Numbered from the stretch's first letter, positions 10,194 through 20,116 are shown. The stretch: DNA of 62,772 nt from Gluconobacter kanchanaburiensis NBRC 103587 (GCF_007988905.1 NZ_BJVA01000016.1:1-62772); one strand, 5' to 3'. A program made the numbers and translations. The notes: a model not told the origin generated them from the letters alone.

Positions 10194-10450
10194 ATGGCAC
10201 GAGGGGATCTGACGGATCGTGAATGGTCGCTGATTAGTCCGCTTTTGCCATCCGAGTGTGGCCGCTGGGTACGGCCATCCGGAGACAACCACCGGTTTCT
10301 CAACGGCATGTTGTATGTCCTACGCACCGGTTGTCCGTTGCGGGGCATGCATGAGCGTACGGAAAATGGAACTCGGTCTATGTCAGGTTCCGGCGTTGGG
10401 CTGAATAGGGTGTCTGGGATGCCCTGCTGCAAACTCTGGTGGACCTAGAT
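10194..10450 (+). pseudogene. IS5-family transposase remnant
   Basis: The start MARGDLTDREWSLISPLLPS and RFLNGMLYVLRTGCPLRGMHER are the N-terminus of IS5-family (IS1031/IS402-like) transposases. A one-base loss after MHER shifts the frame; the following codons in the next frame read YGKWNSVYVRFRRWAE, then an in-frame TAG and GVWDALLQTLVDL. The sequence is cut off at about 10450 by an inverted-repeat element. It is an inactive fragment. Confidence 0.8.
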
Positions 10451-10546
10451 GGTTCGAACAACCCTCTTTTCCTGTTAATTCAGAATTGTAATCTATTGAT
10501 ATCGTTATGTAGTAGAAGCGCTTATGGTGGGTTTCTCGAACCCTCC
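10451..10546. repeat. ~96-base inverted-repeat mini-element
   Basis: The left end GGTTCGAACAACCCTC and the right end GGGTTTCTCGAACCCTCC are inverted copies of each other, and both resemble the ends of the IS element at 22306-23330 (GGAGGGTTCGAAAAACCCTC). The interior is AT-rich and non-coding. It could be a MITE-like or deletion derivative of that IS family, inserted next to a truncated transposase. Confidence 0.5.
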
Positions 10547-10548
10547 AG

Positions 10549-10712
10549 CTGGCTGCCCTAATCTAGTTCTGAAAGATGTTGCCCGGCGCATAAAGGAGCG
10601 GGGTAACCCACATAAACTGGCGATCATCGCGATCGCGCGGTGCCTCATCATAATCGCCAATGCCGTCCTTAAAACAGCAGGCCTGCGGTGGCGTATTGGC
10701 TCGGCTTCTTAA
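10549..10712 (+). pseudogene. IS110-like transposase C-terminal fragment
   Basis: The frame reads DVARRIKERGNPHKLAIIAI followed by ARCLIIIANAVLKT, which looks like the C-terminal end of IS110-family transposases. There is no start or DEDD catalytic part nearby. It is a scar of a former insertion. Confidence 0.55.
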
Positions 10713-10718
10713 GCACAG

Positions 10719-11666
10719 TTACTGGGCCATCCAGTCCGAAGTCGCGATGTTGGTCATTTTGCTAAGAACCGGGCATGTGCGTAGTTCATCCTGCAGAGAA
10801 AGTCGCAGAAAATCAATAAATGCTTTAACGCGCAATGGCTGATGATGACGAGAGGCCGAAACCGCTTGAATTGGAATAAATGGTGGACGCCAACCAGGCA
10901 ACACCTCGACAAGTCGCCCCGATGTAAGTTCGGAACGTGCACTCCAAATTGACTTAAGAGCGATACCGGCACCGCCAATGCAAGCTCCTTGGGCGGCGCC
11001 GCCGTCACTACTCAGAATGGTCCAGCTAACATCTGTCGACACCTGTTCCACTCCCCGCTTCAAACGCCAGGTTGTCACTGGCGGATCACCTAGTACAATA
11101 CAACGATGTGTTGCGAGGTCAGCGGGTGTCATAGGAGCTCCATGCTGAGCTATGTAGTCCGGCGATGCAACGAGGACGCGCCAATCCGGAGCGATTGCAC
11201 GCGCCACCAATCCAGAATCACGCAACGGAGCCTGACGAACCGCTATGTCAATATTCTCCCCCACAATATCTAACAATTTGTCCGTTGAAATCAGTTCAAT
11301 TTTCAGGCCTGGGTTCTGATGTAAAAATTTTCCAAGGATAGGAGCGATCAGTCCGGATGCGAATTCAATTGTAGCAGTGACGCGCAAGGTCCCAACCACT
11401 TCCGTTTTGTGCATGCTGACAGAAGCCTCGGCAGCTTCAATACGTGATAGAATATCGCGCACCATTGGGATAAACGCGTAACCTTCATCAGTCAGGCGCG
11501 TCTTGCGTGAAGATCTATTCACGAGGCGCACACCAAGGTCACGTTCTAACCTGTTTAATCTCTTGGAAACAACAGTCAGCGAGATACCTAGATTTCGCGC
11601 CGCTTTCGACAGGCTGCCAGTACTGGCAATCTGCGCAAACACACCCATATCCTCATGGTTGATCAT
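10719..11666 (-). CDS. LysR-family regulator, likely of sugar-oxidation cluster
   Basis: A 315-residue LysR-type regulator. The helix-turn-helix is in residues 1-60 (MGVFAQIASTGSLSKAARNL, GISLTVVSKRLNRLERDLGV) and the substrate-binding domain follows. The start is ATG 11666. It is divergent from the OprB porin and dehydrogenase operon across 330 bases, so I infer that it controls this cluster in response to a sugar or sugar acid. The inducer is unknown. Its 3' end abuts the IS110 scar. Confidence 0.88.
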   Translation of the reverse strand: MINHEDMGVFAQIASTGSLSKAARNLGISLTVVSKRLNRLERDLGVRLVNRSSRKTRLTDEGYAFIPMVRDILSRIEAAEASVSMHKTEVVGTLRVTATIEFASGLIAPILGKFLHQNPGLKIELISTDKLLDIVGENIDIAVRQAPLRDSGLVARAIAPDWRVLVASPDYIAQHGAPMTPADLATHRCIVLGDPPVTTWRLKRGVEQVSTDVSWTILSSDGGAAQGACIGGAGIALKSIWSARSELTSGRLVEVLPGWRPPFIPIQAVSASRHHQPLRVKAFIDFLRLSLQDELRTCPVLSKMTNIATSDWMAQ

Positions 11667-11997
11667 CAGAACAGCCTATTAATTTAGTTGCCCCTAAACG
11701 AGGGGGATTTGCTGTGCGCGCCAGATGCAGAAAAGGCTAAAAAACTCTTACACATCAAACCGCACATGCGAGTAGCGTGACCTAATGCCGATGTTGTAAT
11801 CTTTGCGCCAATAACAATTTAGATATCTCCCCCAGAGAACTCGTCCCCTTCGTCGAATGAGAAATCCAGCTTTCGCACTTTGATATCTTGATTCCCTGAG
11901 AAAACAAGAAAATATTGCATAGATAATAAAACCTATACCAACCACTTGTGAAAATAAAAAATGGAATAGATTTAAATATAATGTCGGGAGGAGGTTG
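11667..11997. promoter_or_regulatory. Divergent intergenic region between lysR and oprB
   Basis: A 331-base spacer that must hold both divergent promoters. The half next to oprB is AT-rich, and GGGAGGAGG at 11985-11993 is a strong ribosome binding site for ATG 11998. I could not pick out a convincing T-N11-A LysR box by eye. Confidence 0.4.
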
Positions 11998-13536
11998 ATG
12001 AATTGCGTTAAATACATAAACAATTCAAAAGAAATATTTCATAATCTATATTATTGCAACGAATCTATTATCAATAAAGTAAATATTTCCATTGTAGTAA
12101 TATTATTCGGCGCCGTTCTTCCTGAGGTCTCTATGGCGGCCCCCGGTGATGGTGGCGTATTTGCAAAATCAGATGCTGAACTCCAAATGGCAATGCCCTC
12201 TATGGCGTCCTCAATGGAGACTATCCCTGGATTTTTACAATCACCTGGTGGAGTTCCGTCTTTTGGCCCTCCATATGGCACAACACATGCGTTTGGGGAC
12301 TGGTTGGGTATACAGCCCTGGCTGCAGAAACGCGGCATTTATGTCGCGCTCGATGTTTATGAGAGTTTTGCAGGAAATATAACCGGCGGTAGGCAACGCA
12401 CTCAGACTGCCGCAGGACAAGTCGCTGCTACGGTCGACTTAGACTTCAACAAACTTATTGGGGGCAGGTGGTCTCAGGATTTCTGGCTGCACACATTGGC
12501 TGTAAACGGTAATGGACGGAACCTGAGCGGCAATATCGGCGACAACGTCACACAGGCACAGCAAATCTACGGTGCACGTGGAAATGTCGTGGCGCATCTT
12601 GTCGATGCCTATTTTGAGAAGGCTTGGCTAAATCGAAAAGTTGACTGGTCTATTGGCTGGATTCCAACTGGCACTTTTTTTAATCAGGCTCCTTGGGTCT
12701 GTAGTTTTATGAATGTCTCTCTTTGCGGCAACGTCACACCTACCAAATACCTTAATGGTGGGCGAGACTGGCCATCTGGCAATATCGGGACTGTCCTGCG
12801 ACTTATGCCAAACCCCCATTATTACGTAATGGGAGGCCTATTTGCAGTCTCGCCCCACAATTATAATGGTGGCATTTCTGGCTGGTCCTGGGGGCAAAGC
12901 GGACTCAAAAAGCTATCTGCCGAAGCTGAAATAGGTTGGAATCCAGAATTTGGACCCGACAGGTTGATCGGCCATTACAAACTAGGCGCGATGTATGACA
13001 ATTCGCGATACAAAGACCTGTATGACGATGGAACCGGCCATGCATGGGTTCTTTCAGGCAAACCTGCACGGTATCAAAGTGGTCAGGCATCAATGTGGGT
13101 GATGGCCGACCAAATGTTGATACGCCACGGTGAAGGGCCCATGAACGGTTTGGTACTAGCCGGATCCTATTCTTATGCTCCCGGCCAGACATCAGCCGTC
13201 AATCATCACCTTGTCGGTGCGTTGCTGGATACAGGACACGCATGGGGTCGGCCGAAAGATGCTGTTGGCATCGCCTTTCAATGGCTTAACTTCAGCCGCT
13301 CCGTAATCATGCAGGAAGAGGCATCAGCTTCGGCAGGTCTCCCCTTTCAATCATCAAACTTTGGCACACCGCAGGGCATCCAGTCTCACGAAGATATTTA
13401 CGAATTTTTCTACACCTATCACATCATGACAGGTATGAGCCTTCAGACTGACTTCCAATACATGAACCGCCTTGGTGCGACGACACGATACCATGATGCC
13501 GCAATCCTAGGCATGGCATTCAATGTCTCGCTTTAA
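11998..13536 (+). CDS. OprB-type carbohydrate porin
   Basis: A 512-residue outer-membrane porin of the carbohydrate-selective OprB family. These are beta-barrels that admit glucose and other sugars. The N-terminus has a long signal region with a hydrophobic core (ISIVVILFGAVLPEVSMA, about residues 30-47). Family features include FGDWLGIQPWLQKRGIYV near the start of the mature protein and repeated amphipathic strands ending in an aromatic/hydrophobic residue (AFNVSL at the C-terminus). ATG 11998 was chosen because of the strong GGGAGGAGG upstream. It leads the FAD-dehydrogenase genes, 142 bases upstream of sldS, and would supply sugar to the periplasmic enzymes. Confidence 0.9.
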   Translation: MNCVKYINNSKEIFHNLYYCNESIINKVNISIVVILFGAVLPEVSMAAPGDGGVFAKSDAELQMAMPSMASSMETIPGFLQSPGGVPSFGPPYGTTHAFGDWLGIQPWLQKRGIYVALDVYESFAGNITGGRQRTQTAAGQVAATVDLDFNKLIGGRWSQDFWLHTLAVNGNGRNLSGNIGDNVTQAQQIYGARGNVVAHLVDAYFEKAWLNRKVDWSIGWIPTGTFFNQAPWVCSFMNVSLCGNVTPTKYLNGGRDWPSGNIGTVLRLMPNPHYYVMGGLFAVSPHNYNGGISGWSWGQSGLKKLSAEAEIGWNPEFGPDRLIGHYKLGAMYDNSRYKDLYDDGTGHAWVLSGKPARYQSGQASMWVMADQMLIRHGEGPMNGLVLAGSYSYAPGQTSAVNHHLVGALLDTGHAWGRPKDAVGIAFQWLNFSRSVIMQEEASASAGLPFQSSNFGTPQGIQSHEDIYEFFYTYHIMTGMSLQTDFQYMNRLGATTRYHDAAILGMAFNVSL

Positions 13537-13677
13537 TCAACCTTGCTCCAGTCATCTGACAACCCTGAAAGGGTATGATCACTTTCGTACAAAATCGTCT
13601 TCATCCACGCTTCGTACGTGTCGTCAATCGGCGCGATTTTCTCTGCCGTTAAGAATATCCAACTGTGGAACAAACAA

Positions 13678-14247
13678 ATGACATATGAAAAACCGCTCAC
13701 ACGACAGCCGCAGATATTAAGCCGCCGTATCCTACTAAGAACGGCAGCTGCAATATCTGCATTGGGGGCCATTCCTTCAAATTTTTCTCGCGCGCAGGCA
13801 GCAGTATCCTACGGCCGACAGGATTTTCTGGCACTGTCACAAATCCTGACGGTTCGCGATAAATTAAATCCAGAAATTGCCGCGCGTATTAGCGCTGCCC
13901 TTTCTGCCAAAGATGCAAATTTTACGTCTTTGGCAGAAAGGCTGTTTACAACAATAAAGGCTGATAATTTTTCTGATATGCGCAAGTTCAACGACTTCGC
14001 CGATGCGTATCCGGATTTAAAACCCACAGCCATGACGATCATTTCGGCATGGTATCTGGGTTACATCGGAACGCCGTCCATGAGTGCGACCCCCGCCGTC
14101 AACCACCCCGTCGACGACGCGCAGTTTGTCTCATACGCAGAAGCACTGATGTACGAACCGACAATCGATACAACGGTGATCCCCACTTATTCGCGTGGGC
14201 ACACCAATTACTGGATCGATGCCCCAAAAAACGTTGCGGCTGACTGA
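13678..14247 (+). CDS. sldS: FAD-dependent sugar dehydrogenase, small subunit (sorbitol type)
   Basis: A 189-residue small subunit of the membrane-bound FAD-sorbitol/fructose dehydrogenase family. A Tat signal (SRRILLRTAAAISALGAIPS, about residues 15-34) carries the complex to the periplasm, because the large subunit has no signal of its own. The body (FLALSQILTVRDKLNPEIAA, AWYLGYIGTP, then TNYWIDAP near the end) matches the FAD-SLDH small-subunit family. ATG 13678 is preferred over upstream in-frame codons because it directly precedes the Tat region. The gene order small-large-cytochrome fits sldSLC of Gluconobacter; fructose dehydrogenase uses small-cytochrome-large. The assignment to sorbitol is therefore supported by order only. 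Confidence 0.8.
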   Translation: MTYEKPLTRQPQILSRRILLRTAAAISALGAIPSNFSRAQAAVSYGRQDFLALSQILTVRDKLNPEIAARISAALSAKDANFTSLAERLFTTIKADNFSDMRKFNDFADAYPDLKPTAMTIISAWYLGYIGTPSMSATPAVNHPVDDAQFVSYAEALMYEPTIDTTVIPTYSRGHTNYWIDAPKNVAAD

Positions 14248-14284
14248 ATCACACATCCTGACAGAACAGGGAAAAATTAAAGAC

Positions 14285-15874
14285 ATGGCAATGCAATATG
14301 ATGCCGACGTAATCGTCGTCGGTTCTGGCGCAGTCGGCAGCAACACTGCTTATGAACTCGCCAAAAAAGGGAAATCCGTTATCATCCTTGAATCTGGCGT
14401 CTGGATTCCTCGATGGAAAATTGTTGAGAATTTTCGATCCTCGCCTCGCAAGGGCAATCACAACGATCCCTATCCTAACGAACCATGGGCACCGACATCG
14501 TTCGATCCAAATTATATTGAAAACGTTGGGTCGTTTAAGTTTCTTCCTGGCATGTTGCGTCTGGTGGGCGGCACAACATGGCACTGGGCTGCAGCAACAT
14601 GGCGCTTCCTGCCGAACGACATGAAGCTTAAAACCTTGTATGGTGTCGGTCGTGACTGGCCAATTTCGTATGACGAACTAGAGCCATATTACGATATTGC
14701 CGAATATAATCTTGGTGTTTCCGGTAGTGATACTCAGGATCAATCCGGACAGGGGGGGGCAGCTTTTCCACCTCGATCCCGTCCTTATCCAGTGCCACCG
14801 GAAGCTGAAACCTATTATTTTCAACGCCTAAAGGCTCGTATCGGCGCAGAGGGTTTCCATTTCATTCATGAACCAAACGGCCGCACAAACCAGCCATGGG
14901 ATGGCCGGCCCGGTTGTTCAGGTAATAACAATTGCATGCCCGTTTGCCCGATTGGTGCCATGTATTCCGGCGACGTACATGCCCGTCACGCGCAAGCCGC
15001 AGGGGCTAAAATCCTGACAGACGCAACAGCATACAAGCTAGAAAAGGGCGAAGGCGGTAAGATTGTTGCCGTGCATTATCGCACGTCCAAAGGTGACGAT
15101 GTCCGCCTGACAGCACGGTATTTCATTATAGCATGCAATGGCCTTGAAACACCGAAATTATTGTTGATGTCCGATGTTGCGAATTCGTCCGATCAGGTCG
15201 GGCGTAACCTGATGGACCATACCGGTATGGGCCTACAGTTTCTCGCAGACGAACCCCTTTGGCCGGGTCGGGGGCAAGTCCAGCAAGGTGGTATCTTCAA
15301 TTGGCGTGATGGTCCGTTTCGCAAGGAACGTTCTGCCATCAAACACGCGTTGACAAACACCGTCCCTAATCGTGCCATTACCCAACTGCTGTTAAAGCAG
15401 GGTGTTGTTGGACCGGAATTAGACGAAAAAATAAAACATATGGCGGCACATTGGGTTGATATATCAACGGTGTTTGAAATGCTGCCAAATGCTGAAAACC
15501 GTATTCAGCCGTCGACAACACGTAAAGATGCGCTGGGCATTCCAACGATGCGCATCAATTACAACACTGATGACTATGTCGAACGCGGCGCAGTTCAGGC
15601 CAAAAAGGACTATGCCGATTTCGTCAGGATCATGGGCGGCACGGTGATCGAAGACAATACAGGCTGGCAGAACCGTGATCATATCATGGGTACAGTCCTG
15701 ATGGGCGATGACGCAAAGACTTCGGTCGTCAATTCAGAATGTCGCAGTTGGGATCATAGTAATCTATTCATGGCGACGACCGGTGTTATTCCAGCCTGTG
15801 GTGTCGTGAACCCAACGTTGGCTGGCGTTGCGATGGGTATTCGTTCGGCGCACATTATCGCAAAGGAAATCTGA
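14285..15874 (+). CDS. sldL: FAD-dependent sugar dehydrogenase, large catalytic subunit (sorbitol type)
   Basis: A 529-residue GMC-family flavoprotein that oxidizes a sugar alcohol or sugar (D-sorbitol to L-sorbose is the likely reaction) in the periplasm. The FAD-binding motif VVGSGAVGSNTAYELA is at residues 11-26. A cysteine cluster at residues 211, 217 and 221 (GCSGNNNCMPVCPIGA) matches the [3Fe-4S] site of this dehydrogenase class. The C-terminal region holds the GMC active-site block (CGVVNPTLAGVAMGIRSAHI). ATG 14285 lies 37 bases after sldS. It has no signal peptide and is probably co-exported with the small subunit. Fructose dehydrogenase or another sugar specificity remains possible. 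Confidence 0.85.
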   Translation: MAMQYDADVIVVGSGAVGSNTAYELAKKGKSVIILESGVWIPRWKIVENFRSSPRKGNHNDPYPNEPWAPTSFDPNYIENVGSFKFLPGMLRLVGGTTWHWAAATWRFLPNDMKLKTLYGVGRDWPISYDELEPYYDIAEYNLGVSGSDTQDQSGQGGAAFPPRSRPYPVPPEAETYYFQRLKARIGAEGFHFIHEPNGRTNQPWDGRPGCSGNNNCMPVCPIGAMYSGDVHARHAQAAGAKILTDATAYKLEKGEGGKIVAVHYRTSKGDDVRLTARYFIIACNGLETPKLLLMSDVANSSDQVGRNLMDHTGMGLQFLADEPLWPGRGQVQQGGIFNWRDGPFRKERSAIKHALTNTVPNRAITQLLLKQGVVGPELDEKIKHMAAHWVDISTVFEMLPNAENRIQPSTTRKDALGIPTMRINYNTDDYVERGAVQAKKDYADFVRIMGGTVIEDNTGWQNRDHIMGTVLMGDDAKTSVVNSECRSWDHSNLFMATTGVIPACGVVNPTLAGVAMGIRSAHIIAKEI

Positions 15875-15876
15875 GG

Positions 15877-17283
15877 ATGATGCGTTTTCGCATTGCAGCC
15901 CTCGCATTTGCGAGCGTCGCATTGATGCCGCTTTCGGGCCAGGCCGCAGTAGATACCGGAACCCTAATAAAGAAGGGCGAATATGTCGCCCGTGCATCAG
16001 ACTGTATGGCCTGCCACACAGGCAACGACGGCACACCTTATGCTGGGGGTTATGCCATTTCGTCACCGATGGGGGCGATCTTTGCAACCAACATTTCACC
16101 CTCCAAAAGCTATGGAATTGGGAATTGGACTGAAACACAATTCGCAGATGCCGTACGTAAGGGGGTGTCTCCAAACGGGCATCTTTATCCTGCGATGCCT
16201 TATACAGCATATGCTGGCATGTCCGATGCAGATATTCACGCGCTTTATGTCTATATGATGCAAGGCGTTAAAGCAGTTGATCGCGCGCCAAAAATCAAGA
16301 CATCGCTTCCATTCCCCTTTAATCAACGTCTGTTGATGGCTGGATGGAATTTGATGTTTGCTGGAGGCGAACCTATGGATGCGGCTAAGACGCAACCTGG
16401 AGGTTCGCAGCGCGGTGAATACCTGGTCAAGGTTCTGGAGCATTGCTCGACCTGCCATACCCCACGTAATGCGATGATGGCTGAACAAAACAGCCGTTTC
16501 CTTACTGGCGCGGATCTGGGTGGCTGGCATGCCCCCAACATCACTTCCGACCCAATCAGCGGCATTGGTGGTTGGAGCCGCGAGGACCTGATCAACTATT
16601 TGCGCAACGGATCGGCACACGGCAAAAGTCAGGCTGCTGGGGCCATGGCAGAAGCCGTTGAGCACAGTCTTCGTTTTCTAGATGATGCCGACCTTGCTGC
16701 CATCGCGGATTATCTGAAAACCGTCCCGGCAGTTCGTGACCCTTCACAAACAGAAGCAGGTTTTGCAACAACCAACGCCAAACCTGTTGATATCGCCACT
16801 TTCGATAAGCCAATTGATCGTAGTCCTGATGCGATGAGAAACGGAACGAGCACCAATGGTCAGGAACTCTACGCGGGTGCATGCGCGAGTTGTCATCAGT
16901 TGAAAGGTGAAGGAACCCAAGATCAATTCTATCCATCGCTGACAGCAAACACAGCAACGGGGGGTGTGATCTCGGAGAACCTCGTCATGGCTATTCTTCA
17001 CGGTATACACCGTGCAACTAACCATGATGTTGTTGCAATGCCGGCGTTTGCCGATGAATTGAACGACGCGCAAATTGCGTCTGTCGCGAATTATGTCTTT
17101 TCAAACTTTGGTAATGCCAAGCTGAGCGTCACAGAACAACAGGTAACGACCCTACGTAACGGAACAGGCCATCGTCCACTGTTGGTGACGATGGCACCAG
17201 TCGCGTCAATCGCAGGGATTATCTTTGTTATCCTGATTGTCGTTGGAAGTTTGTTTGCATTTACACGCCGTAAGCGCGCGTAA
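15877..17283 (+). CDS. sldC: Tri-heme cytochrome c subunit of sugar dehydrogenase (sorbitol type)
   Basis: A 468-residue membrane-anchored cytochrome c subunit. A Sec signal (ALAFASVALMPLSGQAA) is followed by three heme-binding motifs: CMACH, CSTCH and CASCH. One C-terminal transmembrane helix (IAGIIFVILIVVGSLFAF) is followed by RRKRA. It takes electrons from the flavin subunit and gives them to ubiquinone. The start codon is 2 bases after the sldL stop, so the genes are cotranscribed. Confidence 0.9.
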   Translation: MMRFRIAALAFASVALMPLSGQAAVDTGTLIKKGEYVARASDCMACHTGNDGTPYAGGYAISSPMGAIFATNISPSKSYGIGNWTETQFADAVRKGVSPNGHLYPAMPYTAYAGMSDADIHALYVYMMQGVKAVDRAPKIKTSLPFPFNQRLLMAGWNLMFAGGEPMDAAKTQPGGSQRGEYLVKVLEHCSTCHTPRNAMMAEQNSRFLTGADLGGWHAPNITSDPISGIGGWSREDLINYLRNGSAHGKSQAAGAMAEAVEHSLRFLDDADLAAIADYLKTVPAVRDPSQTEAGFATTNAKPVDIATFDKPIDRSPDAMRNGTSTNGQELYAGACASCHQLKGEGTQDQFYPSLTANTATGGVISENLVMAILHGIHRATNHDVVAMPAFADELNDAQIASVANYVFSNFGNAKLSVTEQQVTTLRNGTGHRPLLVTMAPVASIAGIIFVILIVVGSLFAFTRRKRA

Positions 17284-17290
17284 GTTTGGA

Positions 17291-17325
17291 GAAGGAGGAA
17301 GAAGCTGAAATCCGCTTCTTCCTTC
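17291..17325 (+). terminator. Hairpin after sldC
   Basis: The stem is GGAAGAAGC/GCTTCTTCC with an 8-base loop, starting just after the cytochrome gene stop. No clear T run follows, so it may be a terminator or an RNA-stabilizing hairpin between the two dehydrogenase operons. The rest of 17284-17586 shows no gene; AGGAG at 17575-17579 serves the next gene. Confidence 0.45.
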
Positions 17326-17586
17326 ACTCGGCAACAGATATTTAATTTTGATCAAATTCGGCTGCTCTCGTTGTTTTTTAGCATCTACGATGCCAGCCTG
17401 GCACGCTGCCTTAACAAGAAGAATTTAAAAATGTCGTCATGATGAATGCCCCCCCCCTCAGTCGGAACAGCACATAATGATTGTCTGACGTTCACAACGC
17501 TCCGTTTATGAACGCATTGAATCAGCAGACACAAATACCATCCGCCACCGCCACGAAGGTGCCCTTAAAGCAACAGGAGAATAATT

Positions 17587-18315
17587 ATGCGACGACGCGT
17601 CGTCTTAAAAGCCGGACTTGTGCTGATGAGCACCGCAACAGCCGCTGCTATTATGCGCCCGGTTGGCGCTGCAGCCCGTGTGCTGCGTGGCGGCGCTGGT
17701 AAGTGGATCGCCCGCGAAACACCTCCGCCCGTGCCAGTTGACCCGTCGAAGCGTATTTTCTTTACGCCACAGGAAGAAAACCTGGTCAAAGCGATTTTTG
17801 ACCAACTAATTCCGGCAGATGATTTAAGTGTCAGCGCATCAGATGCCGGCTGCGTTGTGTTTATCGATCACCAGCTTGCTGGCAGTTACGGAAAGGCGTC
17901 CTCGCGCTTCAAGGGTGGGCCGTTTCAGGAAGGAACACCTGAACAAGGTGATCAGAGCAAACTTACACCGGCAGATATTTACAAAATTGGCCTTGCCGAA
18001 ATGAATGACCACTGCCGCAAGATGAGCGGTAAAGCCTTCGAGGAATTACCGGCGCCTCAACAGGTTGAATATCTCGAGGCCATGGAGGCCGGGAAATTCA
18101 CCTATAAAACCATTAAATCATCTGAACTTTTCACACAGTTTCTGACAAATGTTCAGGAAGGGTTTTTATCTGACCCCGTGTATGGCGGTAACCGTAACAT
18201 GGTTGGTTGGCGCATGATCGGATTTCCCGGCGCACGATATGATTATCGCGATGTCGCGGAACTCAAGGGGCAGCGATTAGAAATTGAGCCCGTCAGCATA
18301 AGCGATCGAATTTAA
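17587..18315 (+). CDS. Gluconate 2-dehydrogenase-type small subunit (subunit 3)
   Basis: A 242-residue protein of the gluconate 2-dehydrogenase subunit 3 family. The Tat-type N-terminus (MRRRVVLKAGLVLMSTATAA) exports the complex. FFTPQEENLVKAIFDQLIPA and GGNRNMVGWRMIGFPGARYD are typical family segments. AGGAG lies 7-11 bases before ATG 17587. It forms an operon with the GMC large subunit (28 bases downstream) and a cytochrome c. The family includes gluconate 2-dehydrogenase (to 2-ketogluconate) and 2-ketogluconate dehydrogenase (to 2,5-diketogluconate), which I cannot separate by eye. Confidence 0.85.
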   Translation: MRRRVVLKAGLVLMSTATAAAIMRPVGAAARVLRGGAGKWIARETPPPVPVDPSKRIFFTPQEENLVKAIFDQLIPADDLSVSASDAGCVVFIDHQLAGSYGKASSRFKGGPFQEGTPEQGDQSKLTPADIYKIGLAEMNDHCRKMSGKAFEELPAPQQVEYLEAMEAGKFTYKTIKSSELFTQFLTNVQEGFLSDPVYGGNRNMVGWRMIGFPGARYDYRDVAELKGQRLEIEPVSISDRI

Positions 18316-18343
18316 ACGATAAAAAGATAGCAGGGAAACAGAA

Positions 18344-20116
18344 ATGGATTACACAAGACCAAAAGCTGACGCCGTGATTGTCGGGCTCGGTTGGGCGGGA
18401 TCTCTGATGGCAGAAGAGTTGACCCGCGCCGGCTTGAATGTCGTAGCGATTGAACGCGGTCCGTGGGAGACGACGAGCGTCAATTTTCCGCCTGCCATTG
18501 CGGCCGACGAACTGCGTTACGGCGTCAGACGCGAAATCCTAAAGCCACCGAGTGTAGAAACACTGACATTTAGAAACGATAGTTCACAGACAGCATTGCC
18601 AGGTCGTGACTGGAATAGTTGGCAGATGGGCTATAGCGTCGGTGGAGCAGGCAAACACTGGGCAGCCAATGCATGGCGCTTTTCCGTTGCCGATTTTCAG
18701 ATGGCAACGCGCGTGCGCGAACGATATTCGAATATGAAGCTGGCGGACGGGTTAATTGTTCAGGATTGGGGCATTACCTATGATGAGCTTGAGCCCCACT
18801 ACGACCGCTTTGAAAAAATTGCTGGAATTTCAGGAAAAGCCGGTGTCATCAATGGGCAGGTGCAGGCAGGTGGCAATCCGTTTGAAGGATCGCGAAGGAA
18901 CGAATTTCCAACACCACCTCTGGTGCGCTCGCATTGGAATGATATTTTCCATGACACGACCGAAAAAATGGGTTACCATCCCTTCCCCATTCCTGCGGGC
19001 ACCATTGGCGGTGCATTTCGCAATCCACTGGGTATTGAATTAGCCCCTTGCACCTACTGTGGGTTCTGCGGGTTTTACGGCTGCGGAAATTTTTCAAAAT
19101 CGTCGCCAAATATATGCGTTATCCCTGCGCTAACCCAGCGTAGTAATTTTACACTTCTGACTGAGTGCACTGTATTGCGAATAAACAAATCCAAAGACGA
19201 GAAAACGGTCACAGGTGTGACTTTTCTAGATTCAGACGGGAATATTGGTTATCAGCCAGCAGATATTGTCTGCGTATCTGCCTACCAATTGGATAATGTG
19301 CGTCTTTTGTTCTTATCCCAGATTGGTCGCCCCTATGACCCAACGACCGGCGAAGGCACTTTAGGCCGTGCCTATAATTATCAGACCATGTCATATGGCT
19401 TCCTGTATTTTGAAAATGAATACATGAATCCGTTTATATCGACGGGGGCACTGTCCACCCAGATTGACGATTTCAACGGCGATAATTTTGATCACACAGG
19501 ATTGGGATTCCTTGGTGGCGCGGGCATTCAGGCTCTTTCCGATCAGGGAACACCGCTAGGCATGACAGATCGGCTTCCTGCTGGGACGACGCAGTGGGGT
19601 TCTGCTTGGAAAAAAGCTTTTGCCCATTCCTATCAGAATTACGCTAAGATTCAGGGCCAAGGAACATCTTATTCCCATCGCGGTTCATATTTGTCACTTG
19701 ATCCGACTTATAAAGATGCAAATGGTCAGGCTCTATTGCGTATGACATTTGACTATAACGAAAACGACCGGAAAATGTCGTCATTCGTACGTGGTAAAAT
19801 CGATGATATCTGCAAACAGACCGGCGCAAAATCGTGGGAGACCGTTTCTTTCCCCGACAAGCATAATTCTCCCTTCAGACCATACGACAGTTCCCATACG
19901 ATTGGCGGAGCCGTTATGGGTCTGGATCCCGCGACATCGGTTCTGAACCGATATCAACAGCATTGGGATGCACATAATCTATTTGTGTTGGGTGCTTCAT
20001 CTTACCCCAATAACGGAGGATACAACCCGACCGGGACACTCAGTGCCCTGACATTATGGACGGCGAAGGCCATCATCGACAATTATGTCAAAAGCCCTGG
20101 CTCGCTCATGCGCTGA
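18344..20116 (+). CDS. Gluconate/ketogluconate dehydrogenase large flavoprotein subunit
   Basis: A 590-residue GMC oxidoreductase. The FAD motif VIVGLGWAGSLMAEELTRAG starts near residue 9. A cysteine cluster CTYCGFCGFYGC near residues 236-247 is the probable iron-sulfur site of this class. The C-terminal active-site block contains HTIGGAVMG and NNGGYNPTGTLSAL. It should oxidize D-gluconate at C2 or 2-keto-D-gluconate at C5 in the periplasm and pass electrons to the cytochrome subunit. It shares its fold with SldL, but the cysteine spacing and the C-terminus differ, so the two operons are not recent duplicates. Confidence 0.85.
   Translation: MDYTRPKADAVIVGLGWAGSLMAEELTRAGLNVVAIERGPWETTSVNFPPAIAADELRYGVRREILKPPSVETLTFRNDSSQTALPGRDWNSWQMGYSVGGAGKHWAANAWRFSVADFQMATRVRERYSNMKLADGLIVQDWGITYDELEPHYDRFEKIAGISGKAGVINGQVQAGGNPFEGSRRNEFPTPPLVRSHWNDIFHDTTEKMGYHPFPIPAGTIGGAFRNPLGIELAPCTYCGFCGFYGCGNFSKSSPNICVIPALTQRSNFTLLTECTVLRINKSKDEKTVTGVTFLDSDGNIGYQPADIVCVSAYQLDNVRLLFLSQIGRPYDPTTGEGTLGRAYNYQTMSYGFLYFENEYMNPFISTGALSTQIDDFNGDNFDHTGLGFLGGAGIQALSDQGTPLGMTDRLPAGTTQWGSAWKKAFAHSYQNYAKIQGQGTSYSHRGSYLSLDPTYKDANGQALLRMTFDYNENDRKMSSFVRGKIDDICKQTGAKSWETVSFPDKHNSPFRPYDSSHTIGGAVMGLDPATSVLNRYQQHWDAHNLFVLGASSYPNNGGYNPTGTLSALTLWTAKAIIDNYVKSPGSLMR

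Noticed and set aside
13678-17283. Fructose dehydrogenase (fdhSCL) instead of sorbitol dehydrogenase
   Set aside because: The gene order here is small-large-cytochrome, as in sldSLC, whereas fdh is small-cytochrome-large. Rejected as the first choice but not excluded as an activity.
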